DNA of 64,000 nucleotides, from NCBI GenBank assembly GCA_002928515.1, contig PERI01000005.1, positions 172,963 through 236,962 on the forward strand, in the 5' to 3' direction. Positions 1-9,225 of this stretch are shown here, piece by piece. Below the pieces are notes generated by a model that was not told the origin of the DNA, searched no databases, and saw nothing but the letters and a program-made list of their open reading frames with translations. This stretch comes from Hyphomicrobium sp. GTDB taxonomy: Bacteria; Pseudomonadota; Alphaproteobacteria; Rhizobiales; Hyphomicrobiaceae. Within the stretch, counting starts at the first letter, position 1. Every line of letters starts with the position of its first letter. The position numbers and the translations under genes are program-made.

Positions 1-1233
1 TGAGACGGTGCTTATGTCTTGCCCATCAATATAAATGGTCCCCGATTGAGGCACCCATAGGCGTTGGACCAAGTTCAAAATGGTTGTCTTGCCGCTGCCT
101 GATAGCCCTACTAGGGCGGTCATTTTTCCAGCGGGCGCCAGCAAACTTAAGTTCTGAAGGACGTCTGTTTTCTGATCATAGGAAAATGCGACGTTATCAA
201 ATCGAACTTCGCCTCCATCCACGATCAGGAGTAGCTTATTAGGTTGTTCTTTCTCTGCGGCTGGCGTATCAAGTAGCGTATAAATCATGCGGACTTGAAC
301 TGCCGCGCTGGTGAGTTGCAAATGGAGCCGCGACAAGCGACGTAGAGGTTCGCCAGTTAACAGCAAGGCCGTGATAAACGCAAAGAATTCTCCAGGCGTT
401 TGTCCGTGTTGTAGCGTTCGCCATCCTGCGTAAGTCACAACGGCCGCGATTGCAAAGCCTGCCATCGTTTCCATCAGCGGGTTTACGCGCGCCTTCACGC
501 CAACAATTCTATTATTGAGCCGCTCAACCGCTTCGATACTTGTATCCATGCGCTTCTGCATGGTGTTTTCAAGTTGAAACGATTTGACGATGCGAACGCC
601 CTGAACTGTTTCACGCATCGCAGAGATAATCGTCGAAACTGAGCTCGTTTCGCTGCGCGCCGCTTTTTTAATTTTTTCGCTTAAACTTTTCAAAACGATG
701 GCTGATACGGGGCCAATAAACAAAAGCACCATTGACATGATGGGGTCCTGCATCACCATCACCACGACAAGGCCAAGAACCGTCAGCACATCGCGGCCAA
801 GACCGACCGCTAAAAGGTTCATCATGTCACGCGCACCACGCGTGTTGTAAGAAATGCTGGTAATCAACTCTCCGGACGCGTTCTTTTGGAAAAAGGCCAT
901 ATCCATTTTCAGGATATGTTCAAAGAGACGCTTCTGCATTTGCGCGACGAGGCGATTGCCAATGCGGCTCAAAATCACTTCTTGGAAATAGGCAGCAATA
1001 CCTTTTACCAAAAAAATCGCAGCGATAGCCATCGGGATCCAGGTCAGCGCCTGTGTGCTGCGCTCGACGAATATGAGGTTGATGGTATCCTTCATCATGT
1101 ATGCGGTCAGAGCCGTCGTGCCCGCAACAATGCCCATGAAGATAAACGCAACCGCGTACTTCGGCGCATATTCTGCCGCGTTTTCGGACAATAGACGTTT
1201 GACGATTGGGAAAGTGTCGTCTTGAGCTTGCAT
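1..1233 (-). CDS. ABC exporter, fused permease/ATPase (MsbA type), 3' end cut by window
   Basis: The reading frame is open from an ATG at 1233 to the left edge, giving 411 residues that start MQAQDDTFPIVKRLL. The first 300 or so residues hold hydrophobic segments and the typical ABC exporter coupling region (for example FFQKNASGELITSIS and RETVQGVRIVKSFQLE). The ATPase begins after about residue 330, with a clear Walker A, GLSGSGKTT, encoded near positions 85-115. Walker B, the signature motif and the H-loop lie outside the window. MsbA-type exporters flip lipid A or other lipid-linked substrates across the inner membrane. The substrate here is inferred only from the half-transporter layout, so no symbol is given. 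The gene is the last on its strand before a gene-free stretch and tRNA-Pro. Confidence 0.9.
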   Translation of the reverse strand, partial: MQAQDDTFPIVKRLLSENAAEYAPKYAVAFIFMGIVAGTTALTAYMMKDTINLIFVERSTQALTWIPMAIAAIFLVKGIAAYFQEVILSRIGNRLVAQMQKRLFEHILKMDMAFFQKNASGELITSISYNTRGARDMMNLLAVGLGRDVLTVLGLVVVMVMQDPIMSMVLLFIGPVSAIVLKSLSEKIKKAARSETSSVSTIISAMRETVQGVRIVKSFQLENTMQKRMDTSIEAVERLNNRIVGVKARVNPLMETMAGFAIAAVVTYAGWRTLQHGQTPGEFFAFITALLLTGEPLRRLSRLHLQLTSAAVQVRMIYTLLDTPAAEKEQPNKLLLIVDGGEVRFDNVAFSYDQKTDVLQNLSLLAPAGKMTALVGLSGSGKTTILNLVQRLWVPQSGTIYIDGQDISTVS

Positions 1234-1561
1234 GCGATCCTGAACCTGCAGAAATTATTCTGAACGTCTATAATGAACCAAGGAACGCCCGTAAATTTTA
1301 CTTATGCGCTATCCCAAGGATCGACCCTGCAAAAAGCCCAACAAACGCGATTTTACGCTCATATCGAAGACCTTGGTGCGACAAAAAATCGAACGCAATC
1401 AAGATCGATAGTAGGAATACGCGGTGGCGATACATGCCAAACATGTCACTAAGCCACTCAAAAATGCGGCAAAAGCTTAGCGCGAATTCAATCAGGCGCC
1501 ACCAACGGCTTGCCCTTCATCGCATTGACTATTGGCCGGGCTGTCAAAGCTAGAGAAAAAT
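1234..1561. other. Gene-free stretch upstream of the ABC exporter
   Basis: About 330 nt between the exporter start and tRNA-Pro. It contains only short open frames with atypical composition and no recognisable domain. It must hold the exporter promoter, but I cannot assign one with confidence. Confidence 0.5.
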
Positions 1562-1638
1562 TGGTCGGAGCGAGAGGATTCGAACCTCCGACCCCTTGCT
1601 CCCGAAGCAAGTGCGCTACCAGGCTGCGCTACGCTCCG
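1562..1638 (-). tRNA. tRNA-Pro (anticodon CGG)
   Basis: On the minus strand a 77-nt cloverleaf starts CGGAGCG and ends with the paired CGCTCCG, discriminator A and encoded CCA. The anticodon arm is CTTGC-TTCGGGA-GCAAG, giving anticodon CGG. The T-arm carries GGTTCGAATCC. All four stems pair. Confidence 0.95.
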
Positions 1639-1942
1639 CCCGACCTTCAGCCTATGGGTTTAGGCTATTTCCTTCCAGGCGCACGGATATTCATGAACGA
1701 CCGGAACGGGGCTTATAGCGGCAGGTGACAGGGGCCGCAAGCGGCAGCAAGCTCATGGGTCAATGACCTGAAATGGAAAGCCCACACCCATGATTAGGCC
1801 AAGGACATCGACACTGGGGACCGTTTGACGCGAGGGCTATCTCGGGCATTGCCCGTCGCAAGTTGACTGACTATGGTGCGCGGCGCGGCGGTGATTTGAT
1901 CCTGACGCGTCACAGGTTGAGCCAGTTTTGGTCGGCCAGTGT
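1639..1942. other. Gene-free stretch between two tRNA genes
   Basis: About 300 nt separating the minus-strand tRNA-Pro from the plus-strand tRNA-Gln. No coding potential is evident. The promoters of both tRNAs should lie here, but no clear -35/-10 pair could be assigned. Confidence 0.5.
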
Positions 1943-2017
1943 TGGGATGTAGCCAAGTGGTAAGGCAGCGGATTTTGATTCCGCCATTCGGAGGTTCGAA
2001 CCCTCCCATCCCAGCCA
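1943..2017 (+). tRNA. tRNA-Gln (anticodon TTG)
   Basis: A 75-nt cloverleaf with acceptor stem TGGGATG/CATCCCA, discriminator G and encoded CCA. The anticodon arm GCGGA-TTTTGAT-TCCGC gives anticodon TTG. The T-arm carries GGTTCGAACCC. Confidence 0.95.
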
Positions 2018-2162
2018 ATTATATAAGCAAAATCACAGAAAAGCTGTTTTTGACCTAAGCCATGCCGCAAGCATCGAGCGAGAGCGTGCATCGCTGCACG
2101 GGTCTGCAACCCGCATGGTCATAAATTAGTGCGATGATTGAAGACGTACCCTAGACAGCAAA

Positions 2163-2193
2163 AGGCCGCCTCCGACGGGATAGGAGGCGGCCT
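2163..2193 (-). terminator. Rho-independent terminator of the TonB-dependent receptor gene
   Basis: A perfect 11-bp stem, AGGCCGCCTCC / GGAGGCGGCCT, with a 9-nt loop. On the minus strand it is followed by a short run of T (TTTT when the last stem base is counted). It lies about 40 nt past the receptor stop codon. Confidence 0.85.
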
Positions 2194-2229
2194 CGCAACC
2201 AAAGACCTAGAAACGGTCTCGGGGGTAAC

Positions 2230-4665
2230 TCAGTGATCGAACTTTAGCGTGAAGCCACCAAAGATCGTGCGGCCGATACCAGGTTTGATGCCGTCCGAAC
2301 GGTCCGAAATGTAGAATTCATCTGTGAGGTTCTGACCAGAGATGAACAACGACAACTGGTCGTTGACTTTGAAGTTGCCTCGCGCAGAGACCAACCAGAC
2401 GTCTGGAACGAGACCAACTTCACCATCTTCGTCACCACCATAAGGAGTGTTTTGAGAATCGGTGTGGAAGTCACCGCGGTAGTTCCAAGAAACGCTCAAA
2501 TCCCATCCAGCTTCATGCTCGACACCAATGGTTAAATTCGCAAAATGCCGAACAGATTCTGGAATACGATTGCCTGAAACGTCGAATACGTCTTCGCCGT
2601 CAACATCAATCCCGCGCTCAATTTTACCATCTACATATGTGTAGACAGCCTCACCAAAGAAGTTCCAAGGGCCTCCATGATGTGGACGACTATCAAGACG
2701 TCCGAACATTTCAAAGCCTTGGAACTCAACTTCGTCAAGTACGCCAAACACTTGGAGGCCATCGTCATTCAGCTCGGCTTCCTTGAATTGATAATTATCG
2801 ATTTTGCTATGAAAGATTGCCATGTCGAGGGTTACGCCGCGCATAGCTGTCGATCTCAAACCAAGCTGGAAGTTATCACCCACTTCTTCCGGAAGCGGGA
2901 AACCATTGGCTTCCGCATCGCGAACGATGTGCGGTGTCAAACCACGGTGATAGCCGCCATAAAGAGTCGTGCGCTGCATGGCTTCCCAGGCAAAGGCTAG
3001 GCTTGGAAGCACATGGTCATGGTTGGACTGCCCGACGGTGTCACCATCAACTGTTTCCCGGTAGTCAACATCGTAACTTTCAAAGCGAACGCCGGGCGTT
3101 ATTGTAAAATTCCGCGTCACGTGGATAGCCGTTTGCATGAAAGCAGAAAAAGCACTGGCATCTAGTTTTTGTTGATCTTCTACGTCTCCGCGATCGTCAA
3201 AATCTAGAAATTCTCCACGCTCGCCAATGCGGTTCGTGTTGCTGAATTTTTCTTCGCGATACTGGATGCCGGTCTGAAAATCATGCGTCATCCCATTGAA
3301 TAATTGCAGGTTAGCAAACTCCAATCGCGAATCGACGCCATAGTTTCTGTATCGACGATCACGACCTTCGAAAATGATGTCATCGGCATCACCTTCGTCA
3401 AGTTCTCCGCCGCCAGCATCTTCAAATCGATCCGGATAAAATCGCGCACGCTCGTGATCAGCTCCATACAAGCGTGTTGTCAGAGTCGTATCTTTGTCGA
3501 AGTAATAGTTGTGAGCGATCTGCAAACGATAGTGATCGCCATTATAATTACTATCGTCGAGGCCAACCAAATTTCCGAAGCCATCGCCTGACTTACGTCG
3601 GCGGTTGGCAAAAAAGTCGCTCTCAGTGCCCTCAAAATTGGTTTCGTCATAGTTATCGCGCTGGCGGAAGAAGCCGCCTGACACCGTCAAATCTTGCTTG
3701 TCACCCTTAAATCCAATTGCGCCGTAGAAATCGTTGTAGCGCAGAACTTCGTTATCCCAGGCTCCGCCCGTTTCCGATCCTGAGTAGGATGCAACGACAC
3801 CAACATGGCCAAGATTTTGCCGCGTATGGACATGACGGAAGTTGTTCCAGTCACGATCGCTGCCTTCCGTGGTACCCACGCCGAACTTCATCAGCGTTTC
3901 ATTGGCGCCGAATGGCGACAAGTTGCGGAAGTTGACGACGCCGAAATTATTCAATGGCCCGTAATTGACGACGTTGCCTTTCAGAACTTCGATGCTTTCA
4001 ATGCGCTCGATCGGCGGAGTGTAATGAGATGATGAGTCCAGATAAGGCGCGAAGTTGATGGGCTGGCCATCTTCCATCACGAGCACTTTTCGCGAACGAC
4101 GGAACGGAGCGCCGCGAACAGATATACCGCCATGACGTCCGATGCCATCATCGAGAACCGACACGACACCCGGCACACGGGCTAATGCTTCGTGGCTCGT
4201 CAAAGGACGCTGGCTATCGAGGTCTGTAGTCGAAACGCGCGCGCCTGAACCTGCATAATTCTGCAAGTCGCCTGGCAAAACTTGGCGAGCATTAATCGGG
4301 TTGATCGACCCAAACTGCGCCCGCTCGGCTGCTCCTGCTCCAGCCGTCGCGCCATATGGCGAATTGGCGAGGATCTGGGCGGGTTCTGAAATCTCAGCAA
4401 TGGCTTCGAATTCGTCATCCTGAGGCGGCAGTGGCGGCGGCGAAGAGGCCTGTTGCTGAACTGGGCGCGGTTTCGGCTTCGGCTTTGCGGCCGCTGGCTT
4501 CGGCGTCGCAGGCTTTGGAGCAGCCTGCTGCTCTTGAATGATCTGCACGTCGGGGAGATTAGAACCGGCGCCACCTTCGGCGGCAGGCGGCGGGTCGTTG
4601 GACTGCGCCAGCGCCACATTGGGCACGCCGGCCAGTACGATCAACGCCGGAATTAATTTTTTCAT
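2230..4665 (-). CDS. TonB-dependent outer-membrane receptor, FecA-like
   Basis: This 811-residue protein should import a scarce nutrient, probably a ferric chelate, across the outer membrane using TonB energy. The start at 4665 follows GGGGGAAG and gives a clean signal peptide (MKKLIPALIVLAG...ALAQ). A longer frame upstream lacks such features. Residues 48-81 form a Pro/Lys/Ala-rich stretch, as in TonB spacers, before the plug domain (about 140-270, with the plug-like SVRGAPFRRSRKVLV and EVLKGNVVNYG). The rest is a 22-strand-type barrel ending in an aromatic-rich GFTLKFDH. No regulator or permease lies beside it, so the substrate is open. FecA-like is a judgement from overall plug and barrel sequence. 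Confidence 0.9.
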   Translation of the reverse strand: MKKLIPALIVLAGVPNVALAQSNDPPPAAEGGAGSNLPDVQIIQEQQAAPKPATPKPAAAKPKPKPRPVQQQASSPPPLPPQDDEFEAIAEISEPAQILANSPYGATAGAGAAERAQFGSINPINARQVLPGDLQNYAGSGARVSTTDLDSQRPLTSHEALARVPGVVSVLDDGIGRHGGISVRGAPFRRSRKVLVMEDGQPINFAPYLDSSSHYTPPIERIESIEVLKGNVVNYGPLNNFGVVNFRNLSPFGANETLMKFGVGTTEGSDRDWNNFRHVHTRQNLGHVGVVASYSGSETGGAWDNEVLRYNDFYGAIGFKGDKQDLTVSGGFFRQRDNYDETNFEGTESDFFANRRRKSGDGFGNLVGLDDSNYNGDHYRLQIAHNYYFDKDTTLTTRLYGADHERARFYPDRFEDAGGGELDEGDADDIIFEGRDRRYRNYGVDSRLEFANLQLFNGMTHDFQTGIQYREEKFSNTNRIGERGEFLDFDDRGDVEDQQKLDASAFSAFMQTAIHVTRNFTITPGVRFESYDVDYRETVDGDTVGQSNHDHVLPSLAFAWEAMQRTTLYGGYHRGLTPHIVRDAEANGFPLPEEVGDNFQLGLRSTAMRGVTLDMAIFHSKIDNYQFKEAELNDDGLQVFGVLDEVEFQGFEMFGRLDSRPHHGGPWNFFGEAVYTYVDGKIERGIDVDGEDVFDVSGNRIPESVRHFANLTIGVEHEAGWDLSVSWNYRGDFHTDSQNTPYGGDEDGEVGLVPDVWLVSARGNFKVNDQLSLFISGQNLTDEFYISDRSDGIKPGIGRTIFGGFTLKFDH

Positions 4666-5148
4666 CTTTGCTTCCCCCGAAATGATGGCCATTCGGAGAG
4701 TTGCAAATTCTTGAGTATGGTCCCCACGACCCCGGCGCATCGAACTGGCTAAAGTTCGCAGCGCGTCCCAAGACGCTGCACTCCCGTTGATCAAAACGAT
4801 GAAGTGCAGCTATGAGAGAGTAAATTCCGAAGATTCCACCAACGCTAAGGAATGTTTCCCGGACCGCCCATTTTGATAGAACTTTTGTGGGATTTCTTGC
4901 CACACCGATGCCGCAAAATGGAATCTCGATGGTGCTAAAATCTAAAGCGCAATTTTTTTGTTCAACTTTGACGCACAAGAACGCGCCAAGTCGTCACTGT
5001 ATATTAACTCAGGACGTTGCGGATAATTCAAAAGCAATGAATTCCGCTGTCAATTTTCAGGAAATATTCTCACAAGCCGAGCGACGCAAGAAAATGCGCC
5101 CATGACATTCTCTAACTGTCAGGGCGCAATGATCTATCCAGAGCTGCT
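4666..5148. other. Long 5' region of the TonB-dependent receptor gene
   Basis: About 480 nt without a convincing gene between the msrA 3' end and the receptor start. In the receptor direction, the last 130 nt can form small hairpins, for example CAGCGTC-TTGG-GACGCGCTG and CGAACT...AGTTCG. I see no cobalamin box and no clear Fur, RirA or Irr site. The part nearest msrA is AT-rich, as expected for promoters. Confidence 0.4.
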
Positions 5149-5772
5149 TTACGATCCAGCCTTGTCGCCCCAAAGCTGCTTTAAGCGCGCATCGCGACCG
5201 CAACCTGCGCGATAGAATTTGTAGCGAACGGAATTCGTTTTGTAGAAGTCCTGATCGTGCGCCGGAGTGAACGCAGAAGCGGGCAAAATTTGCACGACAA
5301 TCGGCTGTTCGGCGAACCGCTTACTGTCCTCGATCTTCTTCTTGCTGGCCTCTGCTAGCGCTTTTTGTTCGTCACCATAGGTAAATATGCCAGGGCTGTA
5401 ATGATAGCCGCGATCGCAGAACTGACCGCCACCGTCGAGCGGATCGACGTTGACCCAAAAATGATCGAGCAGCTTCTGATAACTGACGATGGACGGATCG
5501 TACGTCACACGCACGACTTCGAGATGACCGGTCTTGCCTGTGCCAACCTGCTCGTAAGTTGGGTTCTCGACATGGCCACCCATAAAGCCGGAGGTTGTTT
5601 CGATGACGCCTTTGACTTTGTCGAAATCGCTCTCGACGCACCAATAACAGCCAGCCGCAAAAGTCGCGACGGCAGCAAGTGGCACCGTTGCGGGTGCGGA
5701 AGTCGGCTCTGCGCGTAAAGGCATTGCGGCAAATACTGCGGCGACAATCAGAGCAGACATAAAGCGCGTCAT
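5149..5772 (-). CDS. msrA: Exported peptide methionine-S-sulfoxide reductase
   Basis: Reduces the S epimer of methionine sulfoxide in oxidised proteins. The 207-residue chain opens with a Sec-type signal peptide (MTRFMSALIVAAVFAAMPLRAEP), so it acts in the periplasm. The catalytic motif is GCYWC (Cys42, Cys45), where most relatives have GCFWC. Further family motifs follow (VESDFDKVKGV, GFMGG, YEQVGTGKTGHLEVVRV, GQFCDRGYHY). A C-terminal Cys191 near RAGCGRD can act as resolving cysteine. It lies 88 nt downstream of msrB on the same strand, so the two are probably co-transcribed. Confidence 0.95.
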   Translation of the reverse strand: MTRFMSALIVAAVFAAMPLRAEPTSAPATVPLAAVATFAAGCYWCVESDFDKVKGVIETTSGFMGGHVENPTYEQVGTGKTGHLEVVRVTYDPSIVSYQKLLDHFWVNVDPLDGGGQFCDRGYHYSPGIFTYGDEQKALAEASKKKIEDSKRFAEQPIVVQILPASAFTPAHDQDFYKTNSVRYKFYRAGCGRDARLKQLWGDKAGS

Positions 5773-5860
5773 TGAAGACCTCGAAGGAAATTAATTTTGA
5801 ACACGAAGAAAATGGTCGCGTGGTCAGGGGCGTGACCACGCGACACGACATGCAAGCTGA

Positions 5861-6364
5861 TTACGTTCCGCTGGCAGCCTTGGGCACGAATTTCAACGAC
5901 ACGCCATTCATGCAGTAGCGCAGACCTGTCGGTGCCGGACCATCTTCGAACACATGGCCCAAGTGACCACCGCAACGACGGCAGTGGATTTCGGTGCGCG
6001 TCGTGAAGAAGCTCTTATCGACGGAATCTCCAACAGCACCGTCGATCGGCTTCCAGAAGCTGGGCCAACCGGTGCCGCTGTCGAATTTCGTATCGGATGT
6101 GTAAAGCGGCAAATCGCAAGCAGCGCAGTTATAGACGCCGGGCTCGTAGACCTTATCGAGCGGCGATGTTCCAGCACGCTCGGTGCCGTGCTCGCGCAAG
6201 ACGTAATACTGCTCCTTGGTGAGAATCTTTTTCCACTCTTCATCAGTTTTCATAATCTCAAACCTCTTTGGCGCATCTTCAGCGGCGTTCGCCACCACTC
6301 TAGCGCCTGCAATCCCACCTGCGAGCGCAAGTCCTGCGGTGGTAAATGTGCGACGGGAAAACAT
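5861..6364 (-). CDS. msrB: Exported peptide methionine-R-sulfoxide reductase
   Basis: Reduces the R epimer of methionine sulfoxide, complementing the neighbouring msrA. The 167-residue protein starts MFSRRTFTTAGLALAGG, a twin-arginine-like signal, so it may be exported folded with its zinc. Structural zinc ligands are Cys80/Cys83 (NCAAC) and Cys128/Cys131 (CRRC). The catalytic Cys151 lies in RYCMNGVSLKF, where the family usually reads RYCINSASL. First gene of the msrB-msrA pair. Confidence 0.95.
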   Translation of the reverse strand: MFSRRTFTTAGLALAGGIAGARVVANAAEDAPKRFEIMKTDEEWKKILTKEQYYVLREHGTERAGTSPLDKVYEPGVYNCAACDLPLYTSDTKFDSGTGWPSFWKPIDGAVGDSVDKSFFTTRTEIHCRRCGGHLGHVFEDGPAPTGLRYCMNGVSLKFVPKAASGT

Positions 6365-6504
6365 TGGTCAGTCCTCAGATATGGCGTTGGCGAAACTCTA
6401 TACTTCGCGACACCCACAGATACGATGAAAACGCCTCAGTCGTTTCGTCCGATCCAAGAGGTAAATTCACGATTGCGTGCGCTGCACCATGGGCAGAGCA
6501 TCAG

Positions 6505-7221
6505 CTAGTCGGCGATTTCGATCCGCCGCTCGACAACAATAGCTTCGGACGTTAACCGACAGCCGTAGCAGAGCATTTCGACGCCAGCCTCTGCCGCTCT
6601 GGCAAACGCGGCCCCGTAAGCCGGGTCAATATCTTGAGCGACAGCAAAGCGCTCGGCATCGCCACGCTGGACGAGATAGACCATCACGGCACGATGGCCC
6701 TCCGCCACCATGGCGCTGAGTTCGCCCAAGTGCTTCACGCCACGTTCCGTTTTGCTGTCTGGGAATTCAGCCAACCCGGGCTGTCGCATCAGATGAACGT
6801 TCTTAACTTCGACATAGCAAGACCGCCCGCCCGGACCGCCTTCGAGTAAAATGTCGATGCGGCTGTTCAAACCATATTTCACTTCGCGCCGCAGTGAGCC
6901 GAAACCTTTCAGCTCGGGGATGAGTGCCGTTTCGATGGCCTCCGTCACAAGTGTGTTGGTGTGATTGGTGTTGATGCCAACCAGTGTCGGGCCGCTGCCC
7001 GCGTCGGCTTCGATCATTTCCCATGTGTGCTTGTATTTGCGCGTAGGGCTATCGCTGGTTGAAAGCCAAACGGCCGAACCCGGTGCCGTTAAACCCATCA
7101 TCGAACCGGTATTCGGGCAGGTTGCGGTGATGGTTGTGCCGTTATGAAGGCGCACGTCAGCCAGGAAGCGTTTGTAGCGTTGAATGAGACGGCCGGAGAT
7201 TAGGGGGGCTGCAAATTTCAT
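6505..7221 (-). CDS. sfsA: SfsA family protein (sugar fermentation stimulation)
   Basis: A 238-residue protein matching SfsA over its length: LIQRYKRFLADV near the N-terminus, CPNTGSMMGL, then NTNHTNTLV and the acidic nuclease-like core KYGLNSRIDILLEG...CYVEVKNVHL. E. coli SfsA was named for effects on maltose metabolism. The fold suggests a nucleic-acid-binding or nuclease role, which is unproven here. The start at 7221 (MKFAAPL) fits the usual SfsA N-terminus better than an in-frame ATG 27 nt upstream. Divergent from the creatininase-family gene. Confidence 0.93.
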   Translation of the reverse strand: MKFAAPLISGRLIQRYKRFLADVRLHNGTTITATCPNTGSMMGLTAPGSAVWLSTSDSPTRKYKHTWEMIEADAGSGPTLVGINTNHTNTLVTEAIETALIPELKGFGSLRREVKYGLNSRIDILLEGGPGGRSCYVEVKNVHLMRQPGLAEFPDSKTERGVKHLGELSAMVAEGHRAVMVYLVQRGDAERFAVAQDIDPAYGAAFARAAEAGVEMLCYGCRLTSEAIVVERRIEIAD

Positions 7222-7308
7222 AGCCTGCACGTAACGCCGGAGCGCCATGTCGGCAATCGCAAAATGCTAACGTGAGATGTCCGCGATTCGCGCCGAACGA
7301 GGTCAAAA

Positions 7309-8136
7309 TTGCCAAGAGTTCGAACCAGACTGCGTAATTTATGGGTCTTGGCGGCGTGCCTTTGCACCACGTTCGCACACATTTCTTCAGCCGCCGAAAT
7401 CGAAACCGCGCGCATGACGTGGCCAGAAATTCGCGACGCCGTGGCCTCTGGCAAAACCACGATCCTCATACCTTCAGGTGGCACCGAACAGAACGGTCCG
7501 CACATGGTGACGGGAAAGCACAACGTGATCGTCGCGGAGACGGCCCGTCGCATTGCCTCGGAACTGGGCGATGCGCTGGTCGCACCGGTAATCGCATACA
7601 CCCCCGAAGGCAATATTTCTTCGCGCGAGGGGCACATGGCGTATCCGGGAACCATCAGCATTTCTCCCGCTACATTTGTCGGAATCCTCGAAGGTGCCGC
7701 CCGCAGTTTCAAAGCGCATAGCTTCAAAACCATTGTGTTTTTAGGTGATAGCGGACCTAACCAAGCGCCTCAAACAAGGGTGGCAACGGCTCTTCAAAAG
7801 GAATGGGCTGGTGAAGGCGTACAAGTTATCAGCGCAAATTCCTATTACGCGAACAATGGCCAAGTGGACATGCTCAAGGCGGCGGGTGAAACGAACGCCA
7901 GTATCGGCCATCACGCCGGAATGAGAGATACCTCAGAACTACTGGCCATTGATCCTGCTGGCATTCGTAGTGATAAATTGGCCGTAGACCGCGATGGCAT
8001 GTCCGGGGATTCGCGTCGGGCCTCCGCTGAATGGGGTGCGAGGTTGCTAGCGCTCAAAGTTAAGGCCGCTGTGGCTGAAATCCGCGCGGCAAAGTTGGGC
8101 CAAACAGTTCACCCTAGCCATGATGGCGGCAAGTAA
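7309..8136 (+). CDS. Exported creatininase-family protein with altered metal-site motifs
   Basis: A 275-residue member of the creatininase family, metal-dependent amidohydrolases or peptidases. The TTG start at 7309 follows GAGG at normal spacing, and the N-terminus looks like a signal peptide (VLAACLCTTFAHISSAAE). The family motif normally read as G-S-x-E-Q-H-G-P-H...T-D appears as GGTEQNGPHMVTGKHNVIV, so one metal-binding His is Asn and the Asp is His. The later His-Gly-Gly-Asn region reads GDSGPNQ, and HAGxxETS reads HAGMRDTS. It may be a subfamily with a different metal site or substrate. No function is assigned. Confidence 0.85.
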   Translation: MPRVRTRLRNLWVLAACLCTTFAHISSAAEIETARMTWPEIRDAVASGKTTILIPSGGTEQNGPHMVTGKHNVIVAETARRIASELGDALVAPVIAYTPEGNISSREGHMAYPGTISISPATFVGILEGAARSFKAHSFKTIVFLGDSGPNQAPQTRVATALQKEWAGEGVQVISANSYYANNGQVDMLKAAGETNASIGHHAGMRDTSELLAIDPAGIRSDKLAVDRDGMSGDSRRASAEWGARLLALKVKAAVAEIRAAKLGQTVHPSHDGGK

Positions 8137-8237
8137 CTTGCCTTAATGCGCATTCCGCAAGTTGTGCCACACTGACGGAATGCCAAAGGCGATGCTATCC
8201 CTAAGCGTATGCAAAACTATAAGCGTGGAGCGCACGC

Positions 8238-8975
8238 GTGCCTGATGACAAAATAGTAACGGCTGCCGTGCTCGTCATTGGCGACGAGATTTTATCTGGC
8301 CGGACCAAGGACCGAAATATCGGCACCATCGCGACGCATCTGACATCCATAGGAATTCAATTGCGTGAGGTGCGCGTCGTTCCTGACGTTGAAGCCGAAA
8401 TCGTCACCGCATTGAATGCGCTTCGTAGGCGATACAGCTACGTATTTACTACCGGCGGCATCGGTCCGACACACGATGACATTACCGCCGACAGTGTCGC
8501 CGCTGCGTTTGATGTGCCAATTGCTGTCGATCCGCGTGCCAAAGCCCAGTTGGCAACCTATTACAATGCCCGCAAACTAGAATTGACGCCTGCGCGACTG
8601 CGGATGGCGCGCGTGCCAACTGGAGCGGAACTGATCGAGAATAAGGTTTCCGGAGCTCCGGGCTTTGTTATTGGCAACGTCGTCGTTATGGCAGGGGTGC
8701 CTGACATCATGCAGGCCATGTTGGAGACGGTGACGCCATTGCTCGTCACAGGAGCTCCGCTGCAATCGATTACGATTGAAATCGATCAGCCAGAAAGCGA
8801 AATTGCGGCTGTGTTCGGCGCCCATCAACGCCGCTACCCTGATATTACGATGGGCAGCTATCCGTTGCTCCGACATGGGCAGCCAGCAAGTGACTTGGTC
8901 CTGCGCGGCATCGATCCAGAGCGCTTGAAGCTAGCCGAGCTAGAGCTCCGGGCCGCCCTGAGACTACCCAAGTAA
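8238..8975 (+). CDS. CinA/MoaB-type molybdopterin-binding domain protein
   Basis: A 245-residue protein with the MoaB/MogA/CinA N-terminal fold: VLVIGDEILSGRTKDRN at the N-terminus and TTGGIGPTHDDIT around residue 75, the phosphate-binding loop of this fold. It lacks the C-terminal nicotinamide-nucleotide amidase domain of full CinA. Short stand-alone versions are common in alphaproteobacteria and are usually annotated competence/damage-inducible protein A, with unclear function. The GTG start at 8238 follows GGAG. Confidence 0.88.
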   Translation: MPDDKIVTAAVLVIGDEILSGRTKDRNIGTIATHLTSIGIQLREVRVVPDVEAEIVTALNALRRRYSYVFTTGGIGPTHDDITADSVAAAFDVPIAVDPRAKAQLATYYNARKLELTPARLRMARVPTGAELIENKVSGAPGFVIGNVVVMAGVPDIMQAMLETVTPLLVTGAPLQSITIEIDQPESEIAAVFGAHQRRYPDITMGSYPLLRHGQPASDLVLRGIDPERLKLAELELRAALRLPK

Positions 8976-9225
8976 GCCACATTCCTCGTCCGAAAAATCT
9001 TAAAATTACGATATAAGATATTGAAATATATAACATTAGTGCGCCGCAATATGGCGGCAATCCGCCACGGTGCTTTCCACCATCGTTAATTTCTAAGTTG
9101 GCCCCATTAAGGTTTTTGTTTTGTTCTCACTGACATCTTTCGGTGAGACAGGCGGAGGCTCTGGCGGGGGACAGCGCAAGTGTGCGCGGGGTTCACGCCA
9201 CATGAACGCTTGAGAGGAAAAGACA

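Noticed and set aside
1206..1553. Open frame of 115 codons upstream of the ABC exporter
   Set aside because: It overlaps the exporter start, has no ribosome site, and its amino-acid make-up is that of a random frame.
2630..2645. TCTACA-TATG-TGTAGA inverted repeat similar to the ald/TetR palindrome
   Set aside because: The spacer is 4 nt instead of 1 and it lies deep inside the TonB-dependent receptor coding sequence.
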